Origin: Huaxiibacter chinensis
Lineage (GTDB): Bacteria > Pseudomonadota > Gammaproteobacteria > Enterobacterales > Enterobacteriaceae
Direction of reading: 5' to 3'
Assembly: GCF_022171985.1 (NCBI RefSeq)
Contig: NZ_JAJVHF010000001.1
Location: 806,001 to 870,000, forward strand
Length of the DNA stretch: 64,000 nucleotides
In this document: positions 1-9,327 of the stretch, in pieces
Layout of the letters: the number at the start of each line of letters is the position of its first letter
How positions within the stretch are numbered: the first letter of the stretch is position 1
The notes under the pieces: model-generated
Database searches by the model: none
Told to the model about the DNA's origin: nothing
Seen by the model: only the letters and a program-made list of their open reading frames with translations
Position numbers and translations under genes: made by a program

Positions 1-245
1 CGGAGAATTACGGTAAGACGGTAACCCGTCGGGCCTTTGATGACGCTGTCGCCCGGAGCTTTGGCAAAGCCAATGTGAAAGCCGTTAAGCTGACCTGCCA
101 GGGCAATCCCGCTTACCTGACGGAGATGCAGATTTCCCTCAAAGCGGCAACCATCAACGCCCCTCTTTCAGAGGCCTCGTTCGCCCCACAACCGCATCCG
201 GGCAACTGTGCGAAGCAATTCGTCATCGATAAAGCGGGTTATTGA
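1..245 (+). CDS. rna: Ribonuclease I, C-terminal part (5' end outside window)
   Basis: The window opens inside this gene: the first full codon is at position 3 and 80 codons are visible before TGA at 243-245. The translated tail, with NPAYLTE, INAPLS, QPHPGNC and the ending FVIDKAGY, is that of enterobacterial RNase I, a periplasmic T2-family endoribonuclease that cuts RNA with little base preference. The catalytic histidine motifs and signal peptide lie upstream of the window. In E. coli rna is followed directly by rnk; here rnk is about 9 kb away at 9328. Confidence 0.92.
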   Translation, partial: ENYGKTVTRRAFDDAVARSFGKANVKAVKLTCQGNPAYLTEMQISLKAATINAPLSEASFAPQPHPGNCAKQFVIDKAGY

Positions 246-251
246 TCTTCG

Positions 252-278
252 GCCGGGCATCCCCTGCCCGGCATTCCA
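252..278 (+). terminator. Candidate terminator after rna
   Basis: A 7-bp G+C stem (GCCGGGC at 252-258, GCCCGGC at 266-272) starts 6 bases after the rna stop. The following sequence is only moderately T-rich, so termination strength is uncertain. Confidence 0.45.
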
Positions 279-417
279 TCCTTTCCTCTTATAGCTCGAT
301 GAGCGTCACACTTCCGATCTCCTGCATCATTTATCCAGCTAAAGCCTCATTTATCCGGTAAACAGCGTTGAATCCTCGCCGCCATAATCGCGGTGTCATC
401 AACAGGAGGAATTTCAC

Positions 418-744
418 ATGGCTAAAAAACTGATTGCGTTATGCGCCTGCCCGATGGGACTGGCCCATACCTTTATGGCGGCTCAGGCTCTGGAAGACGC
501 TGCCGTTGAAGCAGGCTATGACGTCAAAATTGAAACACAGGGGGCAGACGGCATCCAGAATCGTTTAACCGCAGAGGATATCGCCACGGCCGACATTATT
601 ATTCACGCGATAGCGATCACCCCGGAAGACAACGAACGCTTCGAAACGCGGGATGTGTATGAAATTACCCTTCAGGACGCCATCAAAAATGCGGCGGGCA
701 CCCTGAAAGATATCGAAGAAATGATTGCTGCAGAACAACAATAA
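418..744 (+). CDS. fryB: PTS fructose-like EIIB component FryB
   Basis: A 108-residue protein of the PTS fructose-specific EIIB family. It receives phosphate from the EIIA domain and passes it to the sugar bound by the EIIC permease. The N-terminal ALCACPMGLAHT segment holds the phosphorylatable cysteine (Cys11, in the usual C-P-x-G-x-A-H-T context). An AGGAGGAA ribosome site precedes the ATG. It is the first gene of a five-gene operon (fryB, fryC, ypdF, ypdE, fryA) with the gene set of the E. coli fry locus. The sugar transported is unknown. Positions 246-417 hold the rna terminator and presumably the operon promoter. Confidence 0.88.
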   Translation: MAKKLIALCACPMGLAHTFMAAQALEDAAVEAGYDVKIETQGADGIQNRLTAEDIATADIIIHAIAITPEDNERFETRDVYEITLQDAIKNAAGTLKDIEEMIAAEQQ

Positions 745-768
745 TTCTCCACCTCAGGGGTCTTCGTC

Positions 769-2019
769 ATGGCAATTAAAAAACGCAGTGCGATTCGCTC
801 AGCGGGTCACGAAGGTGACACGCTGGTTATGAAACCCGCGCCAGTGGCAGCAGGCAGTACCTTCTGGAAAGAACTTCCTCAGCACATTATGTCGGGCATT
901 TCCCGCATGGTGCCTACGCTTATCATGGGCGGGGTCATTCTCGCCATTTCGCAGCTTATTGCCTATGTGTGGCTGGAAATCCCGCCCGATACCGGCATTC
1001 TGGATGCACTCAACTCCGGCAAATTCACCGGTTTTAATCTGTCAGTGCTGAAGTTTGGTTACCTGACCGAATCCTTCGGTGGGCTGCTGTTTAGTTTTGC
1101 TATTCCCATGTTCTCCGCTTTTGTTGCTAACTCCATCGGTGGAAAACTGGCCTTCCCGGCAGGATTTATTGGCGGTCTTGTCTCCACGCAACCGACGCTG
1201 GTGCTCAATTTCGATGCGGAAAAACTGACCTGGCTTGCCACCAAACCCGTTCCCTCCACCTTTATAGGTGCGCTGATTATCGCCATCGCGGCCGGGTATC
1301 TGGTGAAATGGTTAAACACCAAAATCAGCGTGCCCCAGTATCTGCTGGCCTTTAAAAGCACCTTCCTGATCCCGATCCTCTCCGCGCTGTTCGTGATGCT
1401 GGCGATGTATTACGTGATCACCCCCATCGGTGGCTGGCTGAATGCGGGCATGCGCACCCTGCTGCTTGCCGCAGGCGAAGCCGGGTCAATGATGTACGCC
1501 ATCGGCATGGCGGCGGCTACCGCAATCGATCTGGGCGGGCCGATCAATAAAGCCGCCGGTTTCGTGGGGCTGGGGCTCACGACGGATCATGTTCTGCCCA
1601 TCACGTCGCGTGCGGTGGCAATTGTTATCCCACCGATTGGCCTGGGGCTGGCAACGCTTATCGACCACCGGTTAACCGGAAAACGTCTTTTCAGCCCCCA
1701 GCTTTACCCGCAGGGTAAAACGGCCATGTTCCTCGCCTTCATGGGCATCAGCGAAGGGGCGATTCCCTTCCTGCTGGAAAACCCGCTTGCCACGCTGCCT
1801 GCGTATATGGTCGGCGCTATCGCCGGTGCGATGACCGCCACCGCGCTCGGGGCCGTGCAGTGGTTCCCGGAATCCGCCATATGGGCCTGGCCGCTGGTGA
1901 CCAATCTCGGCGCCTATATGCTGAGTATTCTGGTGGGCGCTGTCATCACCGCGCTGCTGGTCGTACTGATTCGCAACAGCATGTACAAGCGCGGAAAACT
2001 GTCTATCGATACGCTGTAA
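769..2019 (+). CDS. fryC: PTS fructose-like EIIC permease FryC
   Basis: A 416-residue polytopic inner-membrane protein of the PTS fructose EIIC family, about the length of E. coli FryC. It forms the sugar channel for phosphorylating uptake together with FryB and the EIIA domain of FryA. Many hydrophobic segments are visible, and the GGPINKAAGF and GISEGAIPF motifs are typical of fructose-class EIIC proteins. It starts 24 bases after fryB and is followed by ypdF after 12 bases, so it is clearly co-transcribed. Substrate unknown. Confidence 0.88.
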   Translation: MAIKKRSAIRSAGHEGDTLVMKPAPVAAGSTFWKELPQHIMSGISRMVPTLIMGGVILAISQLIAYVWLEIPPDTGILDALNSGKFTGFNLSVLKFGYLTESFGGLLFSFAIPMFSAFVANSIGGKLAFPAGFIGGLVSTQPTLVLNFDAEKLTWLATKPVPSTFIGALIIAIAAGYLVKWLNTKISVPQYLLAFKSTFLIPILSALFVMLAMYYVITPIGGWLNAGMRTLLLAAGEAGSMMYAIGMAAATAIDLGGPINKAAGFVGLGLTTDHVLPITSRAVAIVIPPIGLGLATLIDHRLTGKRLFSPQLYPQGKTAMFLAFMGISEGAIPFLLENPLATLPAYMVGAIAGAMTATALGAVQWFPESAIWAWPLVTNLGAYMLSILVGAVITALLVVLIRNSMYKRGKLSIDTL

Positions 2020-2031
2020 CGAGGGGGCGAA

Positions 2032-3117
2032 ATGGAATTACTGACAAGGCTTCGCAACTGGCTTGCCGCAGAGAATCTGGACGCGGTACTGATCGCCTCA
2101 CGGCAGAATAAACAGCCGCATCTGGGGATATCCACCGGGTCAGGCTACGTGCTGGTGACGCGTAAAACGGCGCATATACTGACGGATTTTCGCTATTACA
2201 GCGATCTCGCCTCACGTTCGACAGGCTATCAGATGCACCTGCTGAATACGGATAACCCCTTTACGGTGGCGATAAACCGACTGATTGAACGCGAAGGGAT
2301 CGCCACGCTGGGATTTGAAGGGGAGCACGTCAGCTGGCAAACCGGCAGCCAGTGGCGCGCAAGCCTGAATACGACGCTTTGCAGTATCTCGCTGGATGCC
2401 TTACGCCAGATCAAAACCGCTGATGAGATCGTCCGTATCCGCGCCGCCTGCGACATCGCTGACCACGCTGCCGGCCATATCCGCCGTTTTATTCAGCCTG
2501 GCCTGCGTGAACGCGAGGTAGCGGCAGAGCTGGAGTGGTTTATGCGCCAGCACGGCGCGGAAAAGCCCGCCTTCGACACCATTGTCGCCAGCGGGCCACG
2601 CGGCGCACTGCCGCACGGGAAGGCCTCGGACAAAGTTATCGTCGCAGGCGAATTCGTGACGATCGACTTTGGCGCGCAACACCAGGGATATTGCTCGGAT
2701 ATGACGAGGACCTTCCTCGTTAGCGGACAAAACAGCCCCCCTGAGGCCCATCCTCTCTACGCGATATACCAGACGGTTCTGGAGGCGCAGCTGGCGGCCA
2801 TCGCGGCGATTCGTCCTGGCGTGGCATGTCAGGAGGTGGATCGCGCCGCCCGCTCAGTGATTCAGAATGCCGGATATGGCGCGCAGTTTGGACACAATAC
2901 CGGCCACGCCATCGGCATTGATGTCCATGAAAACCCGCGTTTCTCCCCGACAGAGACCACCCTCTTGCAGGCGGGAATGCTGCTCACCGTTGAGCCGGGT
3001 ATTTATCTGGAAGGCCAGGGCGGCGTGCGCATCGAGGACGTGGTGCTGGTGACGGACAGCGGCGCAGAGGTGTTCTACCACCAGCCGAAAACGCTGCTTT
3101 TGACAGGAGAGATCTGA
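2032..3117 (+). CDS. ypdF: Xaa-Pro aminopeptidase YpdF (M24 family)
   Basis: A 361-residue cytoplasmic metallopeptidase with the creatinase/aminopeptidase-P ('pita-bread') fold. E. coli YpdF removes N-terminal residues, preferring Met or Ala before Pro. The binuclear metal ligands are recognisable: the aspartates of [19 protein letters not shown], the histidine in [16 protein letters not shown], and the glutamates in TVEPGIYL and [12 protein letters not shown] strong GAGGGGG ribosome site precedes the ATG. Its stop overlaps the ypdE start (TGATG), implying translational coupling. Why two peptidases sit in a PTS operon is not understood. Confidence 0.9.
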   Translation: MELLTRLRNWLAAENLDAVLIASRQNKQPHLGISTGSGYVLVTRKTAHILTDFRYYSDLASRSTGYQMHLLNTDNPFTVAINRLIEREGIATLGFEGEHVSWQTGSQWRASLNTTLCSISLDALRQIKTADEIVRIRAACDIADHAAGHIRRFIQPGLREREVAAELEWFMRQHGAEKPAFDTIVASGPRGALPHGKASDKVIVAGEFVTIDFGAQHQGYCSDMTRTFLVSGQNSPPEAHPLYAIYQTVLEAQLAAIAAIRPGVACQEVDRAARSVIQNAGYGAQFGHNTGHAIGIDVHENPRFSPTETTLLQAGMLLTVEPGIYLEGQGGVRIEDVVLVTDSGAEVFYHQPKTLLLTGEI

Positions 3118-4157
3118 TGGATATCGAATTACTACGACAGCTCAGCGAAGCGGATGCCATTGCCGCGTCGGAGCAGGAAGTGCGCGATATTCTGCTCGCA
3201 GAAGCACGCCGGTACAATAAAGAGGTGCAGTTTGACGGGCTGGGCTCGGTGCTCATTCGGGTTAACGAAAGCAGCGGGCCCCGTATTATGGTCTGTGCGC
3301 ACATGGACGAAGTCGGCTTTATGGTGCGCAGCATCTCCCGTGAAGGGGCCATCGACGTACTGCCCATTGGCAACGTCCGTATGATGGCGCGTACGCTGCA
3401 ACCCGTTCGCATCACTACGCGCGACGGGCGCAAAATCTCGGGCTTACTCGATGGCGACGTGAAAGGCGACACGGTCGACAATTTACGCGTCGACGTGGGT
3501 GCGACCTCCGACGAAGAGGTTCTTGCTGCCGGGATCGATGTGGGAGATAGCGTCACTTTCAATACGCTCTTTACCCCTTTGCCCAATCAGCGCGTGATGG
3601 GCAAAGCCTTTGACGATCGCCTCGGCTGTTACCTTCTCGTGACCCTGCTACGCGAACTCCACAAGGCCCCGCTGCCATGCGAACTGTGGCTGGTAGCCAG
3701 CTCCAGCGAGGAAGTGGGCCTGCGGGGTGGGCAAACGGCCAGCAACAAGATTAACCCCGATCTTGCCCTGGTGCTGGATACCGCCTGCTGGTCAAAAAAT
3801 TTCGACTACGGCAGCGCCAACCATCGTCAGATCGGCAGCGGCCCCCTGCTGGTGGTGTACGACAAAACCCTGATTGCGCCTCCCCGCCTGACGGCATTCG
3901 TAGAGAAAATCGCCCGCTCGCTGGGCATTCCGCTGCAAAAAGACATGTTCAGCAACGGTGGCACCGACGGAGGCGCGATTCATCTTTCCGGCACGGGTGT
4001 GCCAACCGTGGTGATAGGCCCGCCAACCCGACACGGCCACTGCGCCGCCTCCATTGCTGACGCGCAGGATATCAACCAAACCCACCAGCTGCTGGTTGCG
4101 CTGGCGGCGTGCTTGAATCGTGAGACCGTAGCTCATCTGACGGACTTCAGATGCTGA
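3117..4157 (+). CDS. ypdE: Aminopeptidase YpdE (M42 family)
   Basis: A 346-residue M42 glutamyl-aminopeptidase-like enzyme, matching E. coli YpdE in length and context. M42 enzymes form dodecameric shells that trim peptides. Metal and catalytic motifs seen are [10 protein letters not shown] near residue 62, [26 protein letters not shown] and the C-terminal GHCAAS. Its ATG overlaps the ypdF stop by one base, and fryA follows after 22 bases. YpdF and YpdE may together degrade proline-containing peptides, but the link to the PTS genes is inference. Confidence 0.9.
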   Translation: MDIELLRQLSEADAIAASEQEVRDILLAEARRYNKEVQFDGLGSVLIRVNESSGPRIMVCAHMDEVGFMVRSISREGAIDVLPIGNVRMMARTLQPVRITTRDGRKISGLLDGDVKGDTVDNLRVDVGATSDEEVLAAGIDVGDSVTFNTLFTPLPNQRVMGKAFDDRLGCYLLVTLLRELHKAPLPCELWLVASSSEEVGLRGGQTASNKINPDLALVLDTACWSKNFDYGSANHRQIGSGPLLVVYDKTLIAPPRLTAFVEKIARSLGIPLQKDMFSNGGTDGGAIHLSGTGVPTVVIGPPTRHGHCAASIADAQDINQTHQLLVALAACLNRETVAHLTDFRC

Positions 4158-4179
4158 TCTCACGCTGAACGGAGGAAGT

Positions 4180-6675
4180 ATGTTAACGATTGAATTTTTC
4201 TGCCCGCTGCCGAATGGTTTACATGCCCGGCCCGCCTGGGCGCTGAAAGAGCAGTGCAGCGCCTGGCGCAGCGATATCCGCTTTATTAACACCCGTCTTA
4301 ACAGCCACGCCGATGCAAAAAGCTCGCTGGCGCTGATCAGTACCGGTACGTTGTTTAACGATCGTTGCGTGCTGGAAATCAGCGGCAGTGACGAAGAACA
4401 GGCCAGACGCACGCTGGAGATCTATCTGGCCGGGGCGTTTATCGACAGCGATGCCATCCCGTCAGGCGATGCGCCGCACGTTGCGCATCCGCTGCCGCGC
4501 TCTCTTCTGCGTCTTAGCCCACACTTAGAACACGCTATCACGCTTGCCAGCGGGATTGGCGCAGGCACCCTGCGTCGTTTTGAAAGCAACAACTTACAGC
4601 GCTATCGTCAGTACCCGGCAAGCCCGGAAGATACCACCCGGCTGGAACATAGCCTTGCGACCCTGGCGGAACGCCTTAATCACCAACTGCGCGGGCTGGA
4701 CGGTGAGAGTAAGACCATTATCAGCGCCCACCTTTCCCTGATTCAGGATGACGAATTTGGGGGCAATATTCACCGCCTGATGACCGAAGCGCGCCTGAGC
4801 CTGGCAGAGGCGATTATTCGTAATATGGATCAGATTTGCGACAAACTCTCCCTGTCTGCCAGTGATTATCTCCGCGAGCGGGTGAGCGATATCCGCGATA
4901 TCAGTGAACAGCTTTTGAGCATTACCTGGCCTGAACTGGCCCCCGCCGCCGCTTTTACGCTCCAGTCCCCCACCATTTTGCTGGCCGACGATCTAACCCC
5001 CAGCCAGTTTCTGAGCCTGGATACGCGCCATCTGAAGGGCATGGTGCTGGAAAAAACGGGCCGTACTTCGCACACGCTGATTCTGGCCCGCGCCGCGTCA
5101 ATTCCGGTGCTGAGTGGCTTAACGGTCGACTCGCTCCAGCCGGTTATCGGCAAAGAGGTGATCCTCGACGGCGTGTGTAGCGTCCTGGTGCCGGAGCCGG
5201 ATAGCGCCGTCAGTCACTATTACGCTGTCGCCCAGCGCCTGGCCACTAAACGCCACCAGCAACAAATCAAAGATGCCGGGCTGCCTGCACGTACAAAAGA
5301 CAATGTGCCGGTCGATATTGCCGCGAATATCGGCAGCGCGCTGGAAGCACCGGGGGCCTTCGCCAGTGGCGCTCAGGGGGTGGGATTATTCCGCACGGAA
5401 ATGCTCTACATGGATCGCGACGCCGCGCCGGACGAGCAGGAACAATTTGAAGCGTATCAGCAGGTTCTGCTCTCTGCGGAAGGCAAACCGGTGATTTTCA
5501 GAACCATGGATATCGGCGGCGATAAACAGATCCCCTACCTCTCGCTTCCGCAGGAGGAAAATCCCTTCCTCGGCTATCGCGCCGTGCGCATCTATCCGGA
5601 ATTTTCCAGCCTGTTCCGCACCCAGCTTCGGGCCATTTTACGCGCCGGGGCCAGCGGTAATGCTCTGCTTATGATCCCGATGGTTCACAGCCTCGATCAA
5701 ATCTTGTGGGTTAAACAGACGCTCCACCAGGTTCAGGACGAGCTAAAAGCCGAGGGGTTGCGTTACACCCCTCACCTGCCGCTGGGGATCATGGTGGAAG
5801 TCCCCTCTGTTTGCTTCATCATCGATCATTTCTGCGATGAGGTGGATTTTTTCAGCATCGGCTCCAACGATATGACGCAATATCTTTATGCCGTCGATCG
5901 CAATAATTCACGGGTGTCGCCCCTCTATAACCCAATAGCCCCCTCGTTCTTGCGTATGGTGCGCCAGATCGTGAGCGCCGCCCACCGGCACGGAAAATGG
6001 GTCGGCATCTGTGGTGAACTGGCCGGTGAAGGCCGCTATCTCCCCCTGCTGTTAGGGCTTGGCATCGATGAATTCAGCATGAGCGGTCCGCGCATTCCGG
6101 CGGTAAAAGCGCTGCTGCGTAATCTGGACAGCCAGGCGTGTCAGACCCTGGCAGAACAAGCCTGCGAGTGCCGCAGCGCGACGGAAATCGAAACCCTGCT
6201 CACCGCCTTCACGCCGGAAGAGCCCACGCGGCCGCTGCTGGCACTGGAAAATATCGTGATGCATGAGCCGCTCGGCTCCAGAGAGCAGGTGCTGCAATTC
6301 CTTTGCGGCAATCTGGCGATAAACGGGCGAACCGACCATCCTCTCGAGCTTGAAGAAGATCTCTGGCAGCGTGAAGAGATTGTCACCACCGCCGTCGGCT
6401 TTGGCGTGGCGATTCCCCACACAAAATCGCCGTGGATACGTCACTCCAGCATCAGCATCGCCCGCCTGGAGAAGCCCATAGACTGGGAATCAGAGATGGG
6501 CGACGTTGAACTGGTGATTATGCTGACGCTGGGCGCAGGGGAAGGTAATAATCATGTGAAAGTTTTTTCGCAGCTGGCGCGTAAGCTGGTGAATAAGGCC
6601 TTCAGGGAGGCGTTATTCTCGGCCACCACGCCGCAAAGCATTCTGGAGCTGCTTAACGCCGAGATGACCTTTTAA
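4180..6675 (+). CDS. fryA: Multiphosphoryl transfer protein FryA (HPr-EI-EIIA fusion)
   Basis: An 831-residue fusion carrying the soluble part of a private PTS chain. Residues 1-90 form an HPr domain with the phospho-histidine in LPNGLHARPA (His15). Residues about 115-660 form an Enzyme I domain with the active histidine in GRTSHTLILAR (His298) and the PEP-binding barrel. Residues about 690-831 form a fructose-type EIIA domain with His747 in GVAIPHTKS. All three relay histidines are present, so it could carry phosphate from PEP to FryB without the general PtsH/PtsI. GGAGGAAGT precedes the ATG. Its stop lies 3 bases from that of the convergent AraC gene. Confidence 0.92.
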   Translation: MLTIEFFCPLPNGLHARPAWALKEQCSAWRSDIRFINTRLNSHADAKSSLALISTGTLFNDRCVLEISGSDEEQARRTLEIYLAGAFIDSDAIPSGDAPHVAHPLPRSLLRLSPHLEHAITLASGIGAGTLRRFESNNLQRYRQYPASPEDTTRLEHSLATLAERLNHQLRGLDGESKTIISAHLSLIQDDEFGGNIHRLMTEARLSLAEAIIRNMDQICDKLSLSASDYLRERVSDIRDISEQLLSITWPELAPAAAFTLQSPTILLADDLTPSQFLSLDTRHLKGMVLEKTGRTSHTLILARAASIPVLSGLTVDSLQPVIGKEVILDGVCSVLVPEPDSAVSHYYAVAQRLATKRHQQQIKDAGLPARTKDNVPVDIAANIGSALEAPGAFASGAQGVGLFRTEMLYMDRDAAPDEQEQFEAYQQVLLSAEGKPVIFRTMDIGGDKQIPYLSLPQEENPFLGYRAVRIYPEFSSLFRTQLRAILRAGASGNALLMIPMVHSLDQILWVKQTLHQVQDELKAEGLRYTPHLPLGIMVEVPSVCFIIDHFCDEVDFFSIGSNDMTQYLYAVDRNNSRVSPLYNPIAPSFLRMVRQIVSAAHRHGKWVGICGELAGEGRYLPLLLGLGIDEFSMSGPRIPAVKALLRNLDSQACQTLAEQACECRSATEIETLLTAFTPEEPTRPLLALENIVMHEPLGSREQVLQFLCGNLAINGRTDHPLELEEDLWQREEIVTTAVGFGVAIPHTKSPWIRHSSISIARLEKPIDWESEMGDVELVIMLTLGAGEGNNHVKVFSQLARKLVNKAFREALFSATTPQSILELLNAEMTF

Positions 6676-6678
6676 TCA

Positions 6679-7533
6679 TCACTGAAAGCGTGCGCGATAC
6701 TCCCCCGGCGTCAGGCCAAACTGACGCCGGAACAGCCGACTAAAATAGTCGCTGTCTGCGTAACCGCAGCGTTTCGCCACCTCGCCAATCGAAAGGTGAT
6801 ATTTCTGTAAGATGGTCCGCGCTTTCGCCATCCGCACCCAGCGAACATAATCGACAAAACTCATGCTGCCCTGCCCGGAAAACAGGCGCGAAAGGTGGTT
6901 CGGGCTGATATTAAAGAAAGCGGCCGCACGTTCCCGCGAAACGGGCTCCGCATAGTGATCCTGCACCCAGTGACAGATGCTCTGGTAGAGAAAATCAGCC
7001 CGCGTCACTCCCGTCTCCGGGAGAGCTGAGACCACCTTGCGACACCAGTGCAACAGACTCAGCACCAGCGGTTGAATTATCGCCTGATCCTGGGGCGAGG
7101 CGCTCAGATGGGTTAAGGCCATTAAGATCGCGGTCCGCTCGCCCCGTTCAGGATGAGGTAACTCCATCTTTCGTTGCGCACTGCCCGGCTCGTCCTTACG
7201 CGCATCGTGAAAATGCAGCCCAAGCCAGGAAGGGGCAAATACGATACTCAACAGCATGACCTGTTTCTCAAAGATGGGTACATTCGCAGCGTGAGCGGGT
7301 AGAAAAAGCATCTCCCCTTGTGCAATCTGCTTTTGTTCCGCAATGAGGCGATTCCCGTATTCCCCCCGCAAGACCACATCAAGGCGCGGCCACTCCATGC
7401 TGACGGCGTCAGCGCATAAGGTCGCCGGACGCCGGGCAAACCAGACGCGGCCCAGCTGCTGCGGATTGAGCACCAGCCCTGCCAACAGGTCGGCAAAAAA
7501 CTGCTGATCGGGGGGCAGCGTGCGGGCCGTCAT
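6679..7533 (-). CDS. ypdC: AraC-family transcriptional regulator, YpdC-like
   Basis: A 284-residue regulator with an N-terminal cupin-like sensing region and a C-terminal AraC double helix-turn-helix (AAAFFNISPNHLSRLF, then GEVAKRCGYADSDYFSRLFRRQFGLTPGEYR). The ATG at 7533 is chosen because it begins one base after the upstream flavin-reductase stop; longer forms from 7551 or 7584 would overlap that gene. The symbol rests on adjacency to fryA and on length: E. coli ypdC lies beside the fry operon and encodes about 285 residues. It is probably co-transcribed with 7535-8155. Target genes are unknown; the convergent fry operon is an obvious candidate. Confidence 0.7.
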   Translation of the reverse strand: MTARTLPPDQQFFADLLAGLVLNPQQLGRVWFARRPATLCADAVSMEWPRLDVVLRGEYGNRLIAEQKQIAQGEMLFLPAHAANVPIFEKQVMLLSIVFAPSWLGLHFHDARKDEPGSAQRKMELPHPERGERTAILMALTHLSASPQDQAIIQPLVLSLLHWCRKVVSALPETGVTRADFLYQSICHWVQDHYAEPVSRERAAAFFNISPNHLSRLFSGQGSMSFVDYVRWVRMAKARTILQKYHLSIGEVAKRCGYADSDYFSRLFRRQFGLTPGEYRARFQ

Positions 7534-7534
7534 C

Positions 7535-8155
7535 TCAGGGTTTGCGCGCATCCGGGCGCACCAAATCAAAGCGATGAGTGTCACTTATCCCGTAGTAGGC
7601 GCTCGGGCCACCCGCACGCAGGATGGGCTGCGCCTTCGCGGTCTGGTAAATCCCTTCTTCCAGCAAAAAGTCTGCGATGTGAATCCCCACGACTTCGCCC
7701 AGCACCAGCCAGGTATCAATGGGCGCACCATCTGCGCCGGTCAGTTGAATGCACTGCGACAGGCGACATTCGAAATTAACGGGGCTTTCCGCCACGCGGG
7801 GTACGTTGACCACGCGGCTTCCGGCCTTGGTCAGCCCGGCAATATCAAACTCATCGTCGTCCTGCGGCAGGCTGGCAGAGGTTTCATTCATTGCCACGGC
7901 CAGATCACGCGTAGCCAGATTCCAGACGAACTCTTTTGTTTCGGTAATATTGCGCACGCTGTCTTTCCAGCCATTGCTGGAGAAACCAATAATCGGTGGA
8001 CGATAGTTAAAGCAGTTAAAGAAACTGTACGGGGCCAGATTATGACGACCCGCGGTGTCCTGCGAGGCAATCCAGCCAATCGGACGCGGCCCAACGATCG
8101 CGTTTAAGGGGTCGTGCGGCAGGCCGTGGCCCTGAGACGGTTGATAAAAATACAT
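7535..8155 (-). CDS. Flavin reductase-like domain protein (FMN-binding split barrel)
   Basis: A 206-residue protein of the flavin reductase/DIM6-NTAB family, which bind FMN and often supply reduced flavin or form small oxidoreductases. The start at 8155 (MYFYQPSQGHGLPHDP) is preferred because this is where the conserved family region begins and an AGAGAG ribosome site precedes it; an in-frame ATG at 8200 would add 15 residues. Conserved blocks AIVGPRPIGWIAS and APYSFFNCFNYRPP are present. It lies upstream of the AraC gene with one base between, so the two form an operon. Physiological partner unknown. Confidence 0.75.
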   Translation of the reverse strand: MYFYQPSQGHGLPHDPLNAIVGPRPIGWIASQDTAGRHNLAPYSFFNCFNYRPPIIGFSSNGWKDSVRNITETKEFVWNLATRDLAVAMNETSASLPQDDDEFDIAGLTKAGSRVVNVPRVAESPVNFECRLSQCIQLTGADGAPIDTWLVLGEVVGIHIADFLLEEGIYQTAKAQPILRAGGPSAYYGISDTHRFDLVRPDARKP

Positions 8156-8243
8156 GGCACTCTCTGTGTTAAATTCAGGCACGAATAACGCTTCGCTCAT
8201 CCCCCTGAGCCAGGAGGATCAGCGTAGCGCAATCCGTTAAAGA

Positions 8244-9074
8244 TTATGACTGAATAAATTTCAGCAAGTCTTCGTTAATCTGGTGTTTATGTGTCGTACA
8301 GATCCCATGCGAACCGCCCTGATACACTTTCAGCTCAGCGTTCGGCAGGATCTCAGCCGCCACTTTACCGCAGGTTTCAATCGGAACAATTTGATCGTCA
8401 TCACCGTGGATGACAAGCGTTGGGATCGTCATTTTGCGCAGGTCCTCACGCAAATCGGTTTCCGAGAAGGCTTTTACGCAGTCATAAAGCGCTTTAATCG
8501 ATCCCTGCAGCCCCTGCTCAACAAAACTTTCGCGCACCGCTTTCGACTCTTTTGCGCCGTCGCGGTTGTAACCATAAAAGGCTGCGGTCAGCTCGTAGAA
8601 GAAGGCGGCACGATCGTTCACGACCCCTTCGCGAATACCGTCAAAGACCTTTTTCGGCACGCCACTCGGGTTGAAATCGGTCTTGATCATAATGGGGGTC
8701 ACCGCCCCAATCAGCACCGCTTTCGCCACGCGATCGGTACCGTGACGGCCAATGTAGCGCGCCACTTCACCGCCACCGGTTGAGTGGCCCACGTGGACCG
8801 CATCTTTCAAATTGAGATGTGCGGTCAGTTCTGCCAGATCGTCGGCATACTGATCCATGTTATGTCCGTCCCACGGCTGGGCAGAACGTCCGTGCCCGCG
8901 TCGATCGTGTGCAATCACCCGAAATCCCTTCGACCCCAGATACAACATTTGATCTTCAAAGGCATCTGCCGTTAACGGCCAGCCGTGGCTGAATACGATA
9001 GGCTGCCCGCTGCCCCAGTCTTTGAAATGCAAATAACTGCCGTCTTTGAGGGTAAGTTTGTCGTAATTACTCAT
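8244..9074 (-). CDS. Alpha/beta hydrolase, non-heme chloroperoxidase/esterase type
   Basis: A 276-residue alpha/beta hydrolase. The SHGWP oxyanion motif is at residues 29-33, the nucleophile Ser98 lies in GHSTGGG, and the acid and base fall in HGDDDQIVP and GGSHGI. The overall pattern matches cofactor-free haloperoxidases (Cpo family), which act in vivo mainly as esterases or perhydrolases. The start at 9074 follows AGGAGATCTC; an ATG at 9116 would add 14 residues without a ribosome site. The next gene on the strand begins 88 bases downstream. This block is not between rna and rnk in E. coli, so it was gained here or lost there. Confidence 0.82.
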   Translation of the reverse strand: MSNYDKLTLKDGSYLHFKDWGSGQPIVFSHGWPLTADAFEDQMLYLGSKGFRVIAHDRRGHGRSAQPWDGHNMDQYADDLAELTAHLNLKDAVHVGHSTGGGEVARYIGRHGTDRVAKAVLIGAVTPIMIKTDFNPSGVPKKVFDGIREGVVNDRAAFFYELTAAFYGYNRDGAKESKAVRESFVEQGLQGSIKALYDCVKAFSETDLREDLRKMTIPTLVIHGDDDQIVPIETCGKVAAEILPNAELKVYQGGSHGICTTHKHQINEDLLKFIQS

Positions 9075-9189
9075 GAGATCTCCTGGACAGAACACGAAGT
9101 GCGGATGGTCGCCCACAACGGGCGCTTAAAAAGAATAATGCAAATCTGAGAACCGGTGCGTTTTTCGCAGAAAATTCACATGCGCAACG

Positions 9190-9209
9190 AATGTGACATT
9201 CATCACTTC
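9190..9209. promoter_or_regulatory. Candidate CRP (cAMP receptor protein) site
   Basis: TGTGA at 9192-9196 and TCACT at 9203-9207 are separated by six bases, matching the CRP consensus TGTGA-N6-TCACA at nine of ten positions. It lies between the divergent hydrolase gene (start 9074) and rnk (start 9328) and could serve either. Identified by eye only. Confidence 0.45.
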
Positions 9210-9245
9210 AAACCAGAGGGCACAATCAGTATCATCAGAAGAGAT

Positions 9246-9281
9246 AAAACCCTCGCTGCCAGACGGCGAGGGTTTTCTTTT
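9246..9281 (+). terminator. Strong intrinsic terminator upstream of rnk
   Basis: An 11-bp stem (AAAACCCTCGC at 9246-9256, GCGAGGGTTTT at 9266-9276) with a 9-base loop is followed by CTTTT. No gene on the plus strand ends just upstream, so it is either a leader attenuator for rnk or the original rna terminator left behind when the fry and hydrolase block came to separate rna from rnk. Confidence 0.65.
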
Positions 9282-9327
9282 GGATTGGTTTCTGCGCCAG
9301 GCGCAGCATTAACGACATGGAGTAAAA

